Below are positions 9,701 to 16,344 of a DNA stretch of 36,389 nucleotides, in pieces. Below the pieces are notes generated by a model that saw only the letters and a list, made by a program, of their open reading frames with translations, had not been told where the DNA came from and made no database searches. Made by a program: the position numbers and the translations under genes. Source of the stretch: Alphaproteobacteria bacterium (GTDB taxonomy: Bacteria; Pseudomonadota; Alphaproteobacteria; Rhizobiales; Xanthobacteraceae); contig VAZG01000190.1 of the NCBI GenBank assembly GCA_005885285.1, positions 1 to 36,389 on the forward strand, read 5' to 3'. The first letter of the stretch is position 1; every line of letters starts with the position of its first letter.

Positions 9701-12700
9701 GCGGCGCCGGTAAGCGTGCCGCCCAGCGTGAATGTTACCTTGGCCGGATTTCCGGCCGTCCCACCCGATGCGGTGAAATCCAGCGCATCGCCGGCCGCGG
9801 TGATGATGTTGCCCGGGCCGGTAATCGCGAACGTGCCGCCGGTTGATGCGACGCCCGAGATCGTTCCAGTGAAGCCGAGCAGGTTGTCGAGCTGAAGCGT
9901 ATTGCTGCCGCCGGCGAATGTGATGGTTTGAGCCGTCGCTCCCCCGAGCTCCAGCGTCGCGCCGTTGTCGATGATCAGCGCGCCTACGCCACTCAGCCCG
10001 CCCGACAAATCCAGCAGACCTGCGGCAACCTCGATCGTGCCGGTGTTGGTAACGGCGGCGGCGATCGTATCGATGCCCGATACGTTGGTAAGCGCGCCGG
10101 CGTTGGTCAGCGTCCCGCCGCCCGTGATGGACGCGCTGGTCAGGTCGAGCGATGATCCGCTTGCGACGTTCACCAGGCCGCCGCTATTGGTCACTGTCGT
10201 CGACGTCAGCTTGAGCTTGCTATTGTTGATCGCCTGAAGCGTCCCGGTGTTGGTCACCGGCTCGTCGGTAATATCGAGCTCGCCGCCATTGGCTTCCAGC
10301 GTGCCGGAATTGATCAGGGTCACCACCGGCAAGGGGGGATCGATCGTCAGCGTGCCGGCGGTCGATTCGATAATGCCGGTGTTGGTGATACCAGCATTGT
10401 CGATGGAGCTGTCGCCGGTCGAATCGATCGTGCCGTGATTGCTCAGCGCTCCGCCGGTGATGGTGGTGCCGTCGATCGTCAGGGTCTGGAGTGCGTCGAC
10501 GAGGAGTGTCCCGCCAGCGTTGGCGAAGGCATCGCTCTCGATGCTGCCGCTTCCTGTAATCTCGACGGTACCGGCATTGCTGATCGCCCCGCCGAAGAGC
10601 GCGACGCCGCTCAGCTTCAGCGTGTTGCCGGCATCGACATTGACTGTGCCGTTGTCGGTAATCGTGCCGCCGGTAATGGTGGTGCCGTCCAGCGTCAGGG
10701 TCGCGTCGACCGTGACCTGGCCCGCCGTCATCGCCGCCCCGTTGATCGCGCTGTTGCCGATGACATGGATCGTGCCGTCGTCGGTGACCGTGCCGCCACT
10801 CACGCTGGCGCCGTCAAGGGTCAGCGAGTGGCCGGCAAAAATCTCGATGATGCCGCTGTTGTGGACCGTCTCATTGTCGAAACTAACGGCACCCTTGACA
10901 TCGGTCGCGCCGTGGTTGTTCAGCGCGCCGTTCTTCAGGAAGCTCGTGCCATCGAGGTCCAGCGTGCCGTAAACGGTGACGGTGCCGCCATCGATGGTGC
11001 CGGAGCTCAGCGCGAGCGTCGCGCCGGACTCGACGGAGACTTGGCCGGAATTGGCTACATCGACCAGCACATTGAGTGTGCCGCCGGTGATGTCGATTAG
11101 TCCGGTGCCGGTGTTGGTAATGGTGCTTTGGTCTTTGAAGTCGCCACCCTTGGCGAGGATCATGGTGCCGGAATTCTTAAGCACGCTTTGATCGACGAAC
11201 TCCGCTTTGCCGCCGACGCTGATCGTTCCCACATTGTTGAGGATCGAATCGGCGCTGAGCGAAAGCGTGTCGCCGATTGTCAGCGTGTTCAGATTGTCGA
11301 GCTCCGGTTTCTGGTGCAGGGGCTTCGACTCGTCGAAATCATTCATCGTCACCGAATGGGCGACGGCCGACGTGTTCGCATCGATCGTGACCGGATAAGT
11401 CGGCGTCAGGCCTTGCAGCTGATTGGTGATGATGATGACGTCATCGGTGGCGATCGGAATTGTTCCGGTTTCCCAGTTCTGTTTGGTGCTCCACAACCCG
11501 CCAGGTGACCCGTCCGGCGAACCGTCGCCCATGGTGTGGATCCACACCACGGCCGCACCGTTGTCGCCGCCGATGGTGACCGTGATGGTCTCTGGCGCCG
11601 AAACGACACCCTGCGAATCCGTCACGGTCACCGTATAGGTGAGCGTGAGCTTTACGCCCGCCGGGATGAAGTCCGCCAGGTAGGCCGGAAAGTCGGCAAG
11701 ATGCCAACTGATGACGCCGGTGCCTGTGCCCGTACTGTCAGTCGTCACGGATGCGGTGAGCGCCGCTTCGAACGCAGCCAGCGGCCCGGGCGGCACGCTC
11801 GATTCGTCGGACATCTTCGCGCCGGCCAGCGCTGTCGTAACCGTTGTATGGGTATCGGTGAGGTCGGCGTCGGCAAAGTTCAACTTGCCGGAGGTCGGGT
11901 TGTTCGAAATCAGCGGTCCGCCGGGCGTGCCGGTGCCCCCCGAAAACGCGACGGTTTCCGGCCCGGTGGTGATGACCGGAACGTCGTTGGTGCCGGTGAC
12001 CGTGATCGTGAACGTCACCGGCGTCTTCAAATCGAGCGGCGCGTAATTGCTGTCGACCAACGCGGTATAGGTCAGCGTCAGCTTCTCGCCGGCGGCAAGG
12101 AAGTCGAAAGCGTGGTCGGGGACGAGGTAGGTCCAGGTCGCCGAACCGATGTTTGTGTTGCCGGGGTCCTGCACGACGACCAGGTCAACTTCGGTCGCCT
12201 TGACATCCGCCAACTGCAGCGCATTCAGCGTCGCTTTGACGTCTTTGCCGTCCGGGTCCTGGTAGGTGAACGACGTGAACGACGTGCTGACGGTCGGTCT
12301 GTCGCCGACGTTGATATCGTTGAAGTTGATTTTGTTGAACGCCAAGTCGAGCGTGGTGCTGCCGGTGATTTTGGTGATCTCGGTGACGAGATCGCCGAAG
12401 GCTGCGGCGATCGGCGCCTGATCGACGTGCTGCAGCCCGTCCGTACCTCCAGTCGAACCCGAAGACGAGTTACCCTTCGAGTCGGTGACCTGAAATATCG
12501 GCGTAGCTGTGGCGCCGCTGGCCGTCTTGATAAGCTGGCCGGTGATCAGGTTCGGATTGATCGAATCGGTGAAGTGCGTCTGCGACTTGGTATCTGAGTC
12601 GTTGCTCGCGAATTTCTGCTGGAAAACGTCGGTGATGAGCTTCTGCAGGTCCGGCGACAACTGGCTGTTGCTCGTGCTGACGACGCCGTTGTTGATATTG

Positions 12701-13548
12701 ATTTGCTGTCCGGCCTGGTTGACCACCGCGATCGGCTGCAGCGTGGTCTTGTCGAACAGGATGTAGGAGCCGGTGGTGCCGTCCGGTTCGACCAGGACCT
12801 GGAATTTCGCGTCAGGCAGGTTGCTGCCTTGAGGCACGGTGAAGTCGATCTCAACCAGCACCGCGGTGCCGCGGATGCCCATGGTCGCGACCGGGGTGTC
12901 GATCTTCATGTCGCCGTGTTTTGCAGTCTCGCCGGCGACAAAAGAAATGGTGCCCGCCACCAGGCTGATGAGCGAGGAGTTGCTCGACCCGTTCGGGTCG
13001 TAGACCATTTCGTTGAGCACCATTCTCGCATTCGACGACAGACCGAACACGGTGCCGTCGATGAAGGTGACGCCGAGCGTTGAATCGGAGCCGGACTGGA
13101 CCACATCGCCTTTTTCGACGTTGTCGCCCTGGTGCAAAATGATCGAGACGCCGTTGCGGACCGCGGTCGCGGTTCCGGCAAGCTTGGTGACGTGGCCGAT
13201 GACCTGGCCCGCAGCCGTGGCGCCGCCCGCCTGGCTGTATTGAACATGACCGGTGAGCGCGTTGACGAGATCGCCGGTCAGGTGAGCGCCATCGGGGGAT
13301 GCCAACGGCGCGCGCTTCTCGCCCTTGAAGTAATCGTGAAGGACCAGTTCGCGGTCGTCGTTGGACAGGATCAGGTCGACGCCAGACCGCTTGAAGTCCG
13401 CATTGAAAAGCAGGTGCGCGTCGGGAACGACGATCGCGTCCGTGGGAATTTGCGCGTGCGGTGAATCGAGATGGATGTACGCCGGAGAATGATGTGCGCC
13501 GGGGCCATCGGCGGAAATCGTGGCGTCAAATTTACCGGCGTAATTCAA
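3706..13548 (-). CDS. Giant RTX adhesin: TAAG site, FecR-like domain, beta-helix repeats, type I secretion signal
   Basis: This 3280-residue protein is probably exported by a type I system and held at the cell surface. Residues 33-80 form a beta-rich N-domain (LLFNADFKRSGVDLILSNDD...VLHDYF) like BapA-prefix regions. TAAG at 111-114 is a potential LapG cleavage site. A FecR-like domain spans about 115-230 (GDVVQSGSDSTLGVTFIDGT to ATMGIRGT). Two VCBS/cadherin-like domains lie at about 373-516 and 520-660. A right-handed beta-helix-like repeat region runs from about 668 to 2700, built of T-G-T-I/V-x-V/I strands. Three 'LVLDD..F.G.I.GF' units follow to about 3060, then another cadherin-like domain. 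From 3175 there is an RTX block (GKDVIFGSGNGDTLTGNGGQDQF) and a hydrophobic terminus FILHS typical of type I signals. There is no Sec signal peptide. The start shown is TTG without a clear ribosome site; no ATG is available upstream before a stop or nearby downstream. The T1SS genes are not in the window. Confidence 0.85.
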   Translation of the reverse strand: MNYAGKFDATISADGPGAHHSPAYIHLDSPHAQIPTDAIVVPDAHLLFNADFKRSGVDLILSNDDRELVLHDYFKGEKRAPLASPDGAHLTGDLVNALTGHVQYSQAGGATAAGQVIGHVTKLAGTATAVRNGVSIILHQGDNVEKGDVVQSGSDSTLGVTFIDGTVFGLSSNARMVLNEMVYDPNGSSNSSLISLVAGTISFVAGETAKHGDMKIDTPVATMGIRGTAVLVEIDFTVPQGSNLPDAKFQVLVEPDGTTGSYILFDKTTLQPIAVVNQAGQQININNGVVSTSNSQLSPDLQKLITDVFQQKFASNDSDTKSQTHFTDSINPNLITGQLIKTASGATATPIFQVTDSKGNSSSGSTGGTDGLQHVDQAPIAAAFGDLVTEITKITGSTTLDLAFNKINFNDINVGDRPTVSTSFTSFTYQDPDGKDVKATLNALQLADVKATEVDLVVVQDPGNTNIGSATWTYLVPDHAFDFLAAGEKLTLTYTALVDSNYAPLDLKTPVTFTITVTGTNDVPVITTGPETVAFSGGTGTPGGPLISNNPTSGKLNFADADLTDTHTTVTTALAGAKMSDESSVPPGPLAAFEAALTASVTTDSTGTGTGVISWHLADFPAYLADFIPAGVKLTLTYTVTVTDSQGVVSAPETITVTIGGDNGAAVVWIHTMGDGSPDGSPGGLWSTKQNWETGTIPIATDDVIIITNQLQGLTPTYPVTIDANTSAVAHSVTMNDFDESKPLHQKPELDNLNTLTIGDTLSLSADSILNNVGTISVGGKAEFVDQSVLKNSGTMILAKGGDFKDQSTITNTGTGLIDITGGTLNVLVDVANSGQVSVESGATLALSSGTIDGGTVTVYGTLDLDGTSFLKNGALNNHGATDVKGAVSFDNETVHNSGIIEIFAGHSLTLDGASVSGGTVTDDGTIHVIGNSAINGAAMTAGQVTVDATLTLDGTTITGGTITDNGTVNVDAGNTLKLSGVALFGGAISNAGTVEITGSGSIESDAFANAGGTLLVDALQTLTIDGTTITGGALSNHGTIDSTGDSSIDNAGITNTGIIESTAGTLTIDPPLPVVTLINSGTLEANGGELDITDEPVTNTGTLQAINNSKLKLTSTTVTNSGGLVNVASGSSLDLTSASITGGGTLTNAGALTNVSGIDTIAAAVTNTGTIEVAAGLLDLSGGLSGVGALIIDNGATLELGGATAQTITFAGGSNTLQLDNLLGFTGTISGVASTGGTFAITGPGNIITAAGDALDFTASGGTAGNPAKVTFTLGGTLTGAANGIVVIQNGAGDITLDPSGNVTGLAGDGIIAEDSATGSGNIVVHATGSVTGTGSGSIGILAENLNAANKGNISVTALGGASGSAYGIEARTQGNGDITVESAGQVTAIGQYGILVVSSGTGSETVTTDAGSKVVSGGTGLNIVNIDSAIAASADSTITVTTYGTIHSGITDNNDGTVAGGIYAGYRGVGAPTVPTADPSVNGTVLVANRANIAADAGYGIDAYNWGNGDVTVNDGAGTTIAAAQIGIGAFALSGGAGNVAVTVDANAKITGTSSYGIEAFSTDTGNISVSTSSGDVITSGSSGILAVNQATSIPGAAQSTISVTANGLIHSGPNQNQSGTAPAGILAGYNPGGAGSANNGVAGSVIIQSSATIIADAGFGIEGFNWGTGDVTVTAGAASSITAAGTAIGGFAFDGGNVGIANKGTANGATGVSASANHAGTITIVNDGHISGSGADGVDVFQNSLGSTGSATITNTGTITGAGTSIVINENAASTATIDNKAGGIIGPAAVSASTHAIGESGGNITIDNAGVINGTINVGSATFTNEAGATWNVGGTSGFGFQSTTGVAVSSTIDNAGTINLTGSAAISGANVLDIINSGTIDGQSGSTTIDAHITNTGTIESTGGTLTLDPVDTVSLTNSGMVEADGGELDITGEPVTNSGTLRAIGHSTLKLTSSIVTNTSGTVSADAGSTLDLASATIDGGTVTIDGTLDLEGTSFLKNGTLKNNGRINVSGTGNALDSETVTNTGGIIEVLAGGALLIDPTTIDNTGGSIKVDSTGTLTLSQATITGGTVTDNGTVHVTGDSAIDGAAFNNGQLTVDALKTLTLDGTTVTGTTITDTGTVHVDANKTLKLSGVALSGGAITDAGTIEITGSGSINDDIFANTQLTVDSGQILTLDGTTITGGTVTDTGTVHVDATKTLKLSGVALTGGAITNVGTIEITGASSINDENFSNAQLTVDSGQPLTLDGTTIIGGSITDTGTVHVDATKTLKLSGVALSGGAISNAGTIETLANSGTVQIETSSGATLDGVSVTGSGAIQIDVPAAATTLVLDDGTAVTGGTLTVGSAGTLAVKTAKGATLNNVGVTNNHLIEVIAASVLTLDAGTSVANSGGTVAVDGTATLTLDSASVTGGTVTDSGTVHVTGNSAIDGAAFNNGQLTVDAGKTLTLDGTTVTGTTITDSGAVHVDANNTLKLSGVALSGGAITDAGTIEITGNSSISSDALGNNQLTIDVGKTLTLNGTTITGGTVTDSGTVHVTGNSAIDGAAFNNGQLTVDALKTLTLDGTTVTGTTITDGGTVHVDANNTLKLSGVALSGGAITNAGTIEITGDSSISSDALSNNQLTIDAGKTLTLNGTTVTGGTVTDGGAIHVAANAVVNVTGNITGTGSIEIFNNAKLEIGGSVSSGQTVTFASAGAAATLILDDSKDFHGTIVGLTEFSVESQENRVDLKDLAFRSGHMSAHFNASADTVTVSNGITSVTLKLSGDFSSDSFDPSFEIAKDATGGTLIDDPLASSGTVTIDSGKTLDISGASTATVTFTNSSGNTGELVLDDSKDFAGQIVGFAGDGTTSNSDLINLADVNFADVAINKTTYTDNGNDTGTLTLYNASGQALDSITFVGSYQLADFTIKDDGSGHTLIVDPPVPSTTATPDGMLEASTGLLKIDQGISDGGHAVIDGGSLEFAAASNAIVQFSGQVAGTLVLDEVSHFTGTVTGFANGDTIDLAGINPANVSISNSGSLELHYGPGANDFFALVGNYDPASFVIGSDGKGGTDVVWNQHAPVIESDHVAIAHNPDGSTTISGLDVSDSDSGSSTETFAVAATTDASGSSVMTSSTGSGSLADVDTALNNGVTYNPGTTPPSTDKVTLTVTDNHGVTDTVNFIFNQAGEGPATLTGTAGKDVIFGSGNGDTLTGNGGQDQFVFSPALSGAAQHTITDFDVNLDKIDVRQFHAITASALPTETQQGNDTLITLDTNDTILLKNVVAANLHASDFILHS
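5629..6312 (-). repeat. 342-bp tandem duplication inside the adhesin gene
   Basis: The block beginning GGTGCCGTTGAG at 5629 recurs 342 bp later at 5971 and remains almost base-for-base alike to about 6312, encoding a 114-residue beta-helix module twice. Each copy itself contains a 210-bp and a 132-bp sub-unit. Near identity at synonymous positions indicates recent duplication or gene conversion, not just protein-level selection. The copy number could vary between strains or be collapsed in short-read assemblies. Confidence 0.8.
6716..7250 (-). repeat. 210-bp (70-residue) tandem repeat units in the adhesin gene
   Basis: The marker CTCAGCTTCA occurs at 6716, 6926 and 7136, exactly 210 bp apart. 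Each unit encodes a 70-residue module containing the LKLSGVAL, G-T-I-E-I-T-G, LTVDSG and LTLDGTTITGG strands. The same marker at 5768, 6110 and 10610 shows that diverged or recombined copies lie elsewhere in the gene. The third unit diverges after about 7250. Confidence 0.75.
8440..9250 (-). repeat. Duplicated 161-residue module in the adhesin
   Basis: Two protein segments line up at a spacing of 483 bp. 'IHSG....GGIYAGY...AADAGYGIDAYNWGNGDVTV' (around 9024) matches 'IHSG....AGILAGY...IADAGFGIEGFNWGTGDVTV' (around 8541). The copies are clearly related at protein level but more diverged in DNA than the 210-bp units, so this duplication is older. Boundaries are approximate. Confidence 0.6.
13207..13218 (-). 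other. Predicted LapG-type cleavage site (TAAG, adhesin residues 111-114)
   Basis: ACG GCT GCG GGC encodes Thr-Ala-Ala-Gly. In Pseudomonas fluorescens LapA, LapG cuts between the two alanines of a TAAG at about residues 107-110. Here the motif sits at 111-114 and a LapG-family protease is encoded divergently 600 bp away. Cleavage between Ala112 and Ala113 is inferred, not shown. Confidence 0.6.
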
Positions 13549-14148
13549 TGGGCTACCGCAATTGGTTAATAGTTATATAATTTCATCTGTCTAAGCTTGC
13601 ATATCACCGGTCCGGCGATCGCGAAACCATCTATTGCTTGTGTGACTTCGCCCCCGCGGACCGCACATCCGTGGCTTATTCTGTTCGATTTACGCGATTG
13701 GAAAGTATTGTTGACCGAGGGTCCAAATATAGAGCGCTTCGCTACATGAATTCCGATACACCTTGAAGTCATCGGTTGTATATAGCGCGAACGCAATACT
13801 TTGATCATCTTTCCCCTGCCTTCCCAAGCGGAACAATGCCCCAAGAATCCACCTAAAACTGTGATCCAGATGACAAAATCGACGGTTTCGTCGAATTAGC
13901 CATACCGGGCGGAAATCGGTGCCAATACAACCCAGAGACGCACTTGCTCACGCCTTCGCGGCAGTTTTCGGCTGCGAGAGGCCGACCCATCGATAAAATT
14001 AGTCGTAAAACAACCGCGAGCGGTTCAGCCTGTTTCGCGTTTTTGGCTCCTAAAAGCCCCGCCTTAAGGCGATTAAAAGCCTCCCCGCCCATCATCGAGG
14101 CCGAAACGATCCGGTCACGAATGGGCCCCAGCCCATCGATGCCCGGAC
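13549..14148. promoter_or_regulatory. 600-bp divergent intergenic region between adhesin and LapG-type protease
   Basis: This is the longest gene-free stretch in the window. The part next to the adhesin (about 13560-13860) is visibly richer in A and T than its surroundings, including TTAATAGTTATATAATTTC at 13566-13584. It should hold the promoters of both divergent genes and any regulator sites. I could not assign a sigma factor consensus or a convincing operator. Small open frames exist here but have no codon-usage or family support. Confidence 0.5.
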
Positions 14149-14958
14149 ATGGGGCGTCAGATGGGAACCTTCGTTCACACGCATGCGTTGCGTATGATTG
14201 TGCTCGCGTGCGGCATCGCCTTGCTTTTGCCGGCAACAAATTCACGCGCAGCCACACTGGATTCGGCTGGATCGCTGGAAATGACCAGCCGATCGACGGA
14301 GCCGTTTGGGCTTGTCGCCTACCCGCTGGCTTTCGGAGGCTTGCACGAAAAGTGGCTTGGCGTAGAGCGCAAGCTCGACGACGAAAGGGTGCAGCTCGCG
14401 CTGTGCGACGGCGACCGCGATCATTGCGCATCTCCCGCCGCCCTGCAATTTCTCGCCATCGTGGACGTTGCCAGGGAGCACGTTGGCCGCGCCCGGCTCG
14501 GCCAAATCAACCGCGCCATCAATCTCGCGATCCGGCCGATAAGCGATCTTGCCCAGTATGGCGAAATCGACGTCTGGAGTTCTCCACTCGTCACGCTCTA
14601 TCGCGGCGCCGGCGATTGCGAAGATTATGCGATCGCCAAATTCGTTGCTCTGAGCGAGGCCGGGATCGCGCCGGACGATCTGCGCATCGTCGTGATGCGC
14701 AACACCAGTTTGGGCGAGGATCATGCCGTCGCCGCAGTGCGGCTGGACGGCCATTGGCTGATGCTCGACAACCAGCGCATGGCCATGATCGAGGATTCCT
14801 ATGTCAGGAATTACCGGCCGCTGTTCGTCATCGGCCCATCCGGCGTGATGAAGTATGACGATACGCCGCTGATTGCCGCCACCCCGGAACGGGACATCGC
14901 GCCCTCCATTGCGCTTGAGCTGGCAGTCCAGCCCGGTTTGATCTCATCCTCCAACTAG
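14149..14958 (+). CDS. lapG: LapG-type periplasmic cysteine protease (transglutaminase-like, peptidase C93 family)
   Basis: This is a 269-residue protein with a signal peptide (about residues 15-35, IVLACGIALLLPATNSRAA). The mature part matches the bacterial transglutaminase-like cysteine proteinase family: GAGDCEDYAIAKF with nucleophile Cys157, EDHAVAAVR with His192, and WLMLDNQ with Asp207. Acidic residues flanking the cysteine correspond to those reported to bind calcium in LapG. In Pseudomonas, LapG cleaves the surface adhesin LapA and releases biofilm cells when the c-di-GMP sensor LapD lets it go. The divergent giant adhesin with TAAG near its N-terminus is the obvious substrate. No LapD homologue is visible here. 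The start could also be the Met at 14161, which sits closer to the signal peptide. The symbol denotes family, not proven orthology. Confidence 0.85.
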   Translation: MGRQMGTFVHTHALRMIVLACGIALLLPATNSRAATLDSAGSLEMTSRSTEPFGLVAYPLAFGGLHEKWLGVERKLDDERVQLALCDGDRDHCASPAALQFLAIVDVAREHVGRARLGQINRAINLAIRPISDLAQYGEIDVWSSPLVTLYRGAGDCEDYAIAKFVALSEAGIAPDDLRIVVMRNTSLGEDHAVAAVRLDGHWLMLDNQRMAMIEDSYVRNYRPLFVIGPSGVMKYDDTPLIAATPERDIAPSIALELAVQPGLISSSN

Positions 14959-15065
14959 CTCCGCGTCATCTCGAAAGAGCCGAACGAAAATTCCATTTCA
15001 CCGCGACGTCCGAGAGGCTAGCATGGCGGCTGCCGTCGCTTTGCTTCTCGGGGGGAGATTTCAGG

Positions 15066-16199
15066 ATGCGGGTCCATATGCGGGCGATCGTTGTACCGGC
15101 GATCGTTGCAATCCGGCTCGGCGTGGCGCTTCCGGCTTGTGCGGAAACCCAGGCTGATGCGGATCGATCGATCAGCGAAGTGCTTCCACTCTTCAACAAG
15201 AACCACTGCGAAACGATCAGGGACCCCGCGGAGCAATTGTTTTGCGGAGACCCTGAACTTGCCGCCGCCGCGGTCAAACTGAGCGGCGCGACCCAGGACA
15301 GGCAGGACCGGATTCCGGACCGCCGCCATGCGATCGAGGAAAACGTGCAGTGGATTGCGGATCGCAATTTGAGCTGCGGCATCTTCGAACAGGAAGCGGT
15401 TCGCTTTGAAGACGTCGAACCCGTGGCCGCCTGTCTTTTGAAGGAAACCGAGGAACGGATCGCAATCCTGCGCGATTCGAACTTCGACTGCCTGGCTACC
15501 AACACGGCCGCCGGCGCGCTGATATGCAGCGATCCGTCGCTTGCCATTGCGGAAATGGAGCTCAACGAGCACGTCCTCGCCTTGATCGCCAAACTGCAGG
15601 AAAATGAAGCCAGGGACGCCTTCGCCGAATATGCAAGGTGGACCAGAGAACGCGATCGCAAATGCAACCTGGTAGGCAAGGAAAACGTACCGCTGCATGA
15701 ACTGTCATCGTCGGAGCGTTGTCTTTCGGACTATCTCGGTGAGAAGACGGCCGAAGTCGTGGCAGTCAAGGGCGATCCAAAGCGCCTGTTCGGACAGCAC
15801 CTGCCCTCGCCGACCCCCAACGCCGATGCCGTCGATTTATGCGTCAGCCAAATCCACGCCGCCAACACCTGCGAGAATTTTCTAAGGATCAGCCGCGTAT
15901 TTGAGATCGACAGCGAAGTGGCCGAGCAAAGCGCGCTGGTAACGGCCGAAGTCGAGATGGTCGTGCTTTCGCCGTTTACGGTCTGCAGCGCGGTCGCATC
16001 GAGCTGCACCGGCACATGCTGGGATTTGAAGTCCGGCAAGGCGAACCCAGCGCCGGCAAGCCGGGACAGTTTCGGTGTCGCGCATCGGCTCAGGATCGAA
16101 AAGGCTTTCGCGTTTCAAAAGACCGACGGTGGAAACTGGCGCTGCAACGCGACCGCGCTGCAGCCGGTCGATTTCGGCGTCGCGCTCGGACGGCGATAG
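15066..16199 (+). CDS. Secreted Cys-rich protein with LprI/DUF1311-like repeats
   Basis: This 377-residue protein has an N-terminal signal sequence (residues 1-26, ending LPACA-ETQ) and a good ribosome site, GGGGGAG, 9 nt before the ATG. Two segments follow the lysozyme-inhibitor LprI/DUF1311 pattern of cysteine, 'xxC.DP.L', helix, then 'W...R...C'. The first is about residues 47-105 (HCETIRDPAEQLFCGDPEL...WIADRNLSC) and the second about 141-203 (FDCLATNTAAGALICSDPSL...WTRERDRKC). The C-terminal third (from about 265) has further cysteines and no family I recognise. LprI-type domains occur in periplasmic or secreted proteins and some inhibit lysozyme, but function here is unproven. It lies 107 bp downstream of the LapG-type gene on the same strand and could share its transcript. 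Confidence 0.7.
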   Translation: MRVHMRAIVVPAIVAIRLGVALPACAETQADADRSISEVLPLFNKNHCETIRDPAEQLFCGDPELAAAAVKLSGATQDRQDRIPDRRHAIEENVQWIADRNLSCGIFEQEAVRFEDVEPVAACLLKETEERIAILRDSNFDCLATNTAAGALICSDPSLAIAEMELNEHVLALIAKLQENEARDAFAEYARWTRERDRKCNLVGKENVPLHELSSSERCLSDYLGEKTAEVVAVKGDPKRLFGQHLPSPTPNADAVDLCVSQIHAANTCENFLRISRVFEIDSEVAEQSALVTAEVEMVVLSPFTVCSAVASSCTGTCWDLKSGKANPAPASRDSFGVAHRLRIEKAFAFQKTDGGNWRCNATALQPVDFGVALGRR

Positions 16200-16240
16200 G
16201 CTCGCCCGCCGATCCGGCGCGCTTGGGCCGCGCGGTCATT

Positions 16241-16338
16241 TCCGGACTGGTGCGCTCGCACCAGATCCGGAGCCTCGAGATTCTTGGATGTGCAACTGCA
16301 CATCATGGTTCGATGCTTCACATCGCCCCGGAATGACG
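16241..16338. repeat. Triple-hairpin intergenic element between convergent genes, likely bidirectional terminator
   Basis: The first stem is TCCGGA-CTGGTGCG against CGCACCAG-A-TCCGGA (16241-16271), 14 pairs with one bulge and a 2-nt loop. The second is ATGTGCA/TGCACAT (16279-16294). The third is GATG/CATC around 16312-16324, followed by CCCCGGAATGACGG. The wording 'GGTTCG.TGCTTC.CATCGCCCCGGAATGACG' is familiar to me as a dispersed Bradyrhizobium/Rhodopseudomonas element often found between convergent genes. Here it fills the gap between the LprI-like gene and livJ. Confidence 0.65.
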
Positions 16339-16344
16339 GTCACC

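Noticed and set aside
3706..13548. Autotransporter (type V) interpretation of the repeat-rich adhesin
   Set aside because: There is no Sec signal peptide and no C-terminal beta-barrel. The end is an RTX block with a type I secretion-like tail.
13566..13844. 92-codon minus-strand open frame upstream of the adhesin
   Set aside because: It has no ribosome site, no family resemblance and mixed codon use in an AT-richer regulatory region. It is more likely leader or promoter DNA.
13853..14431. 192-codon minus-strand open frame overlapping the LapG-type gene
   Set aside because: It is antisense to a protease with intact catalytic residues and is Arg/Ala-rich without domain features.
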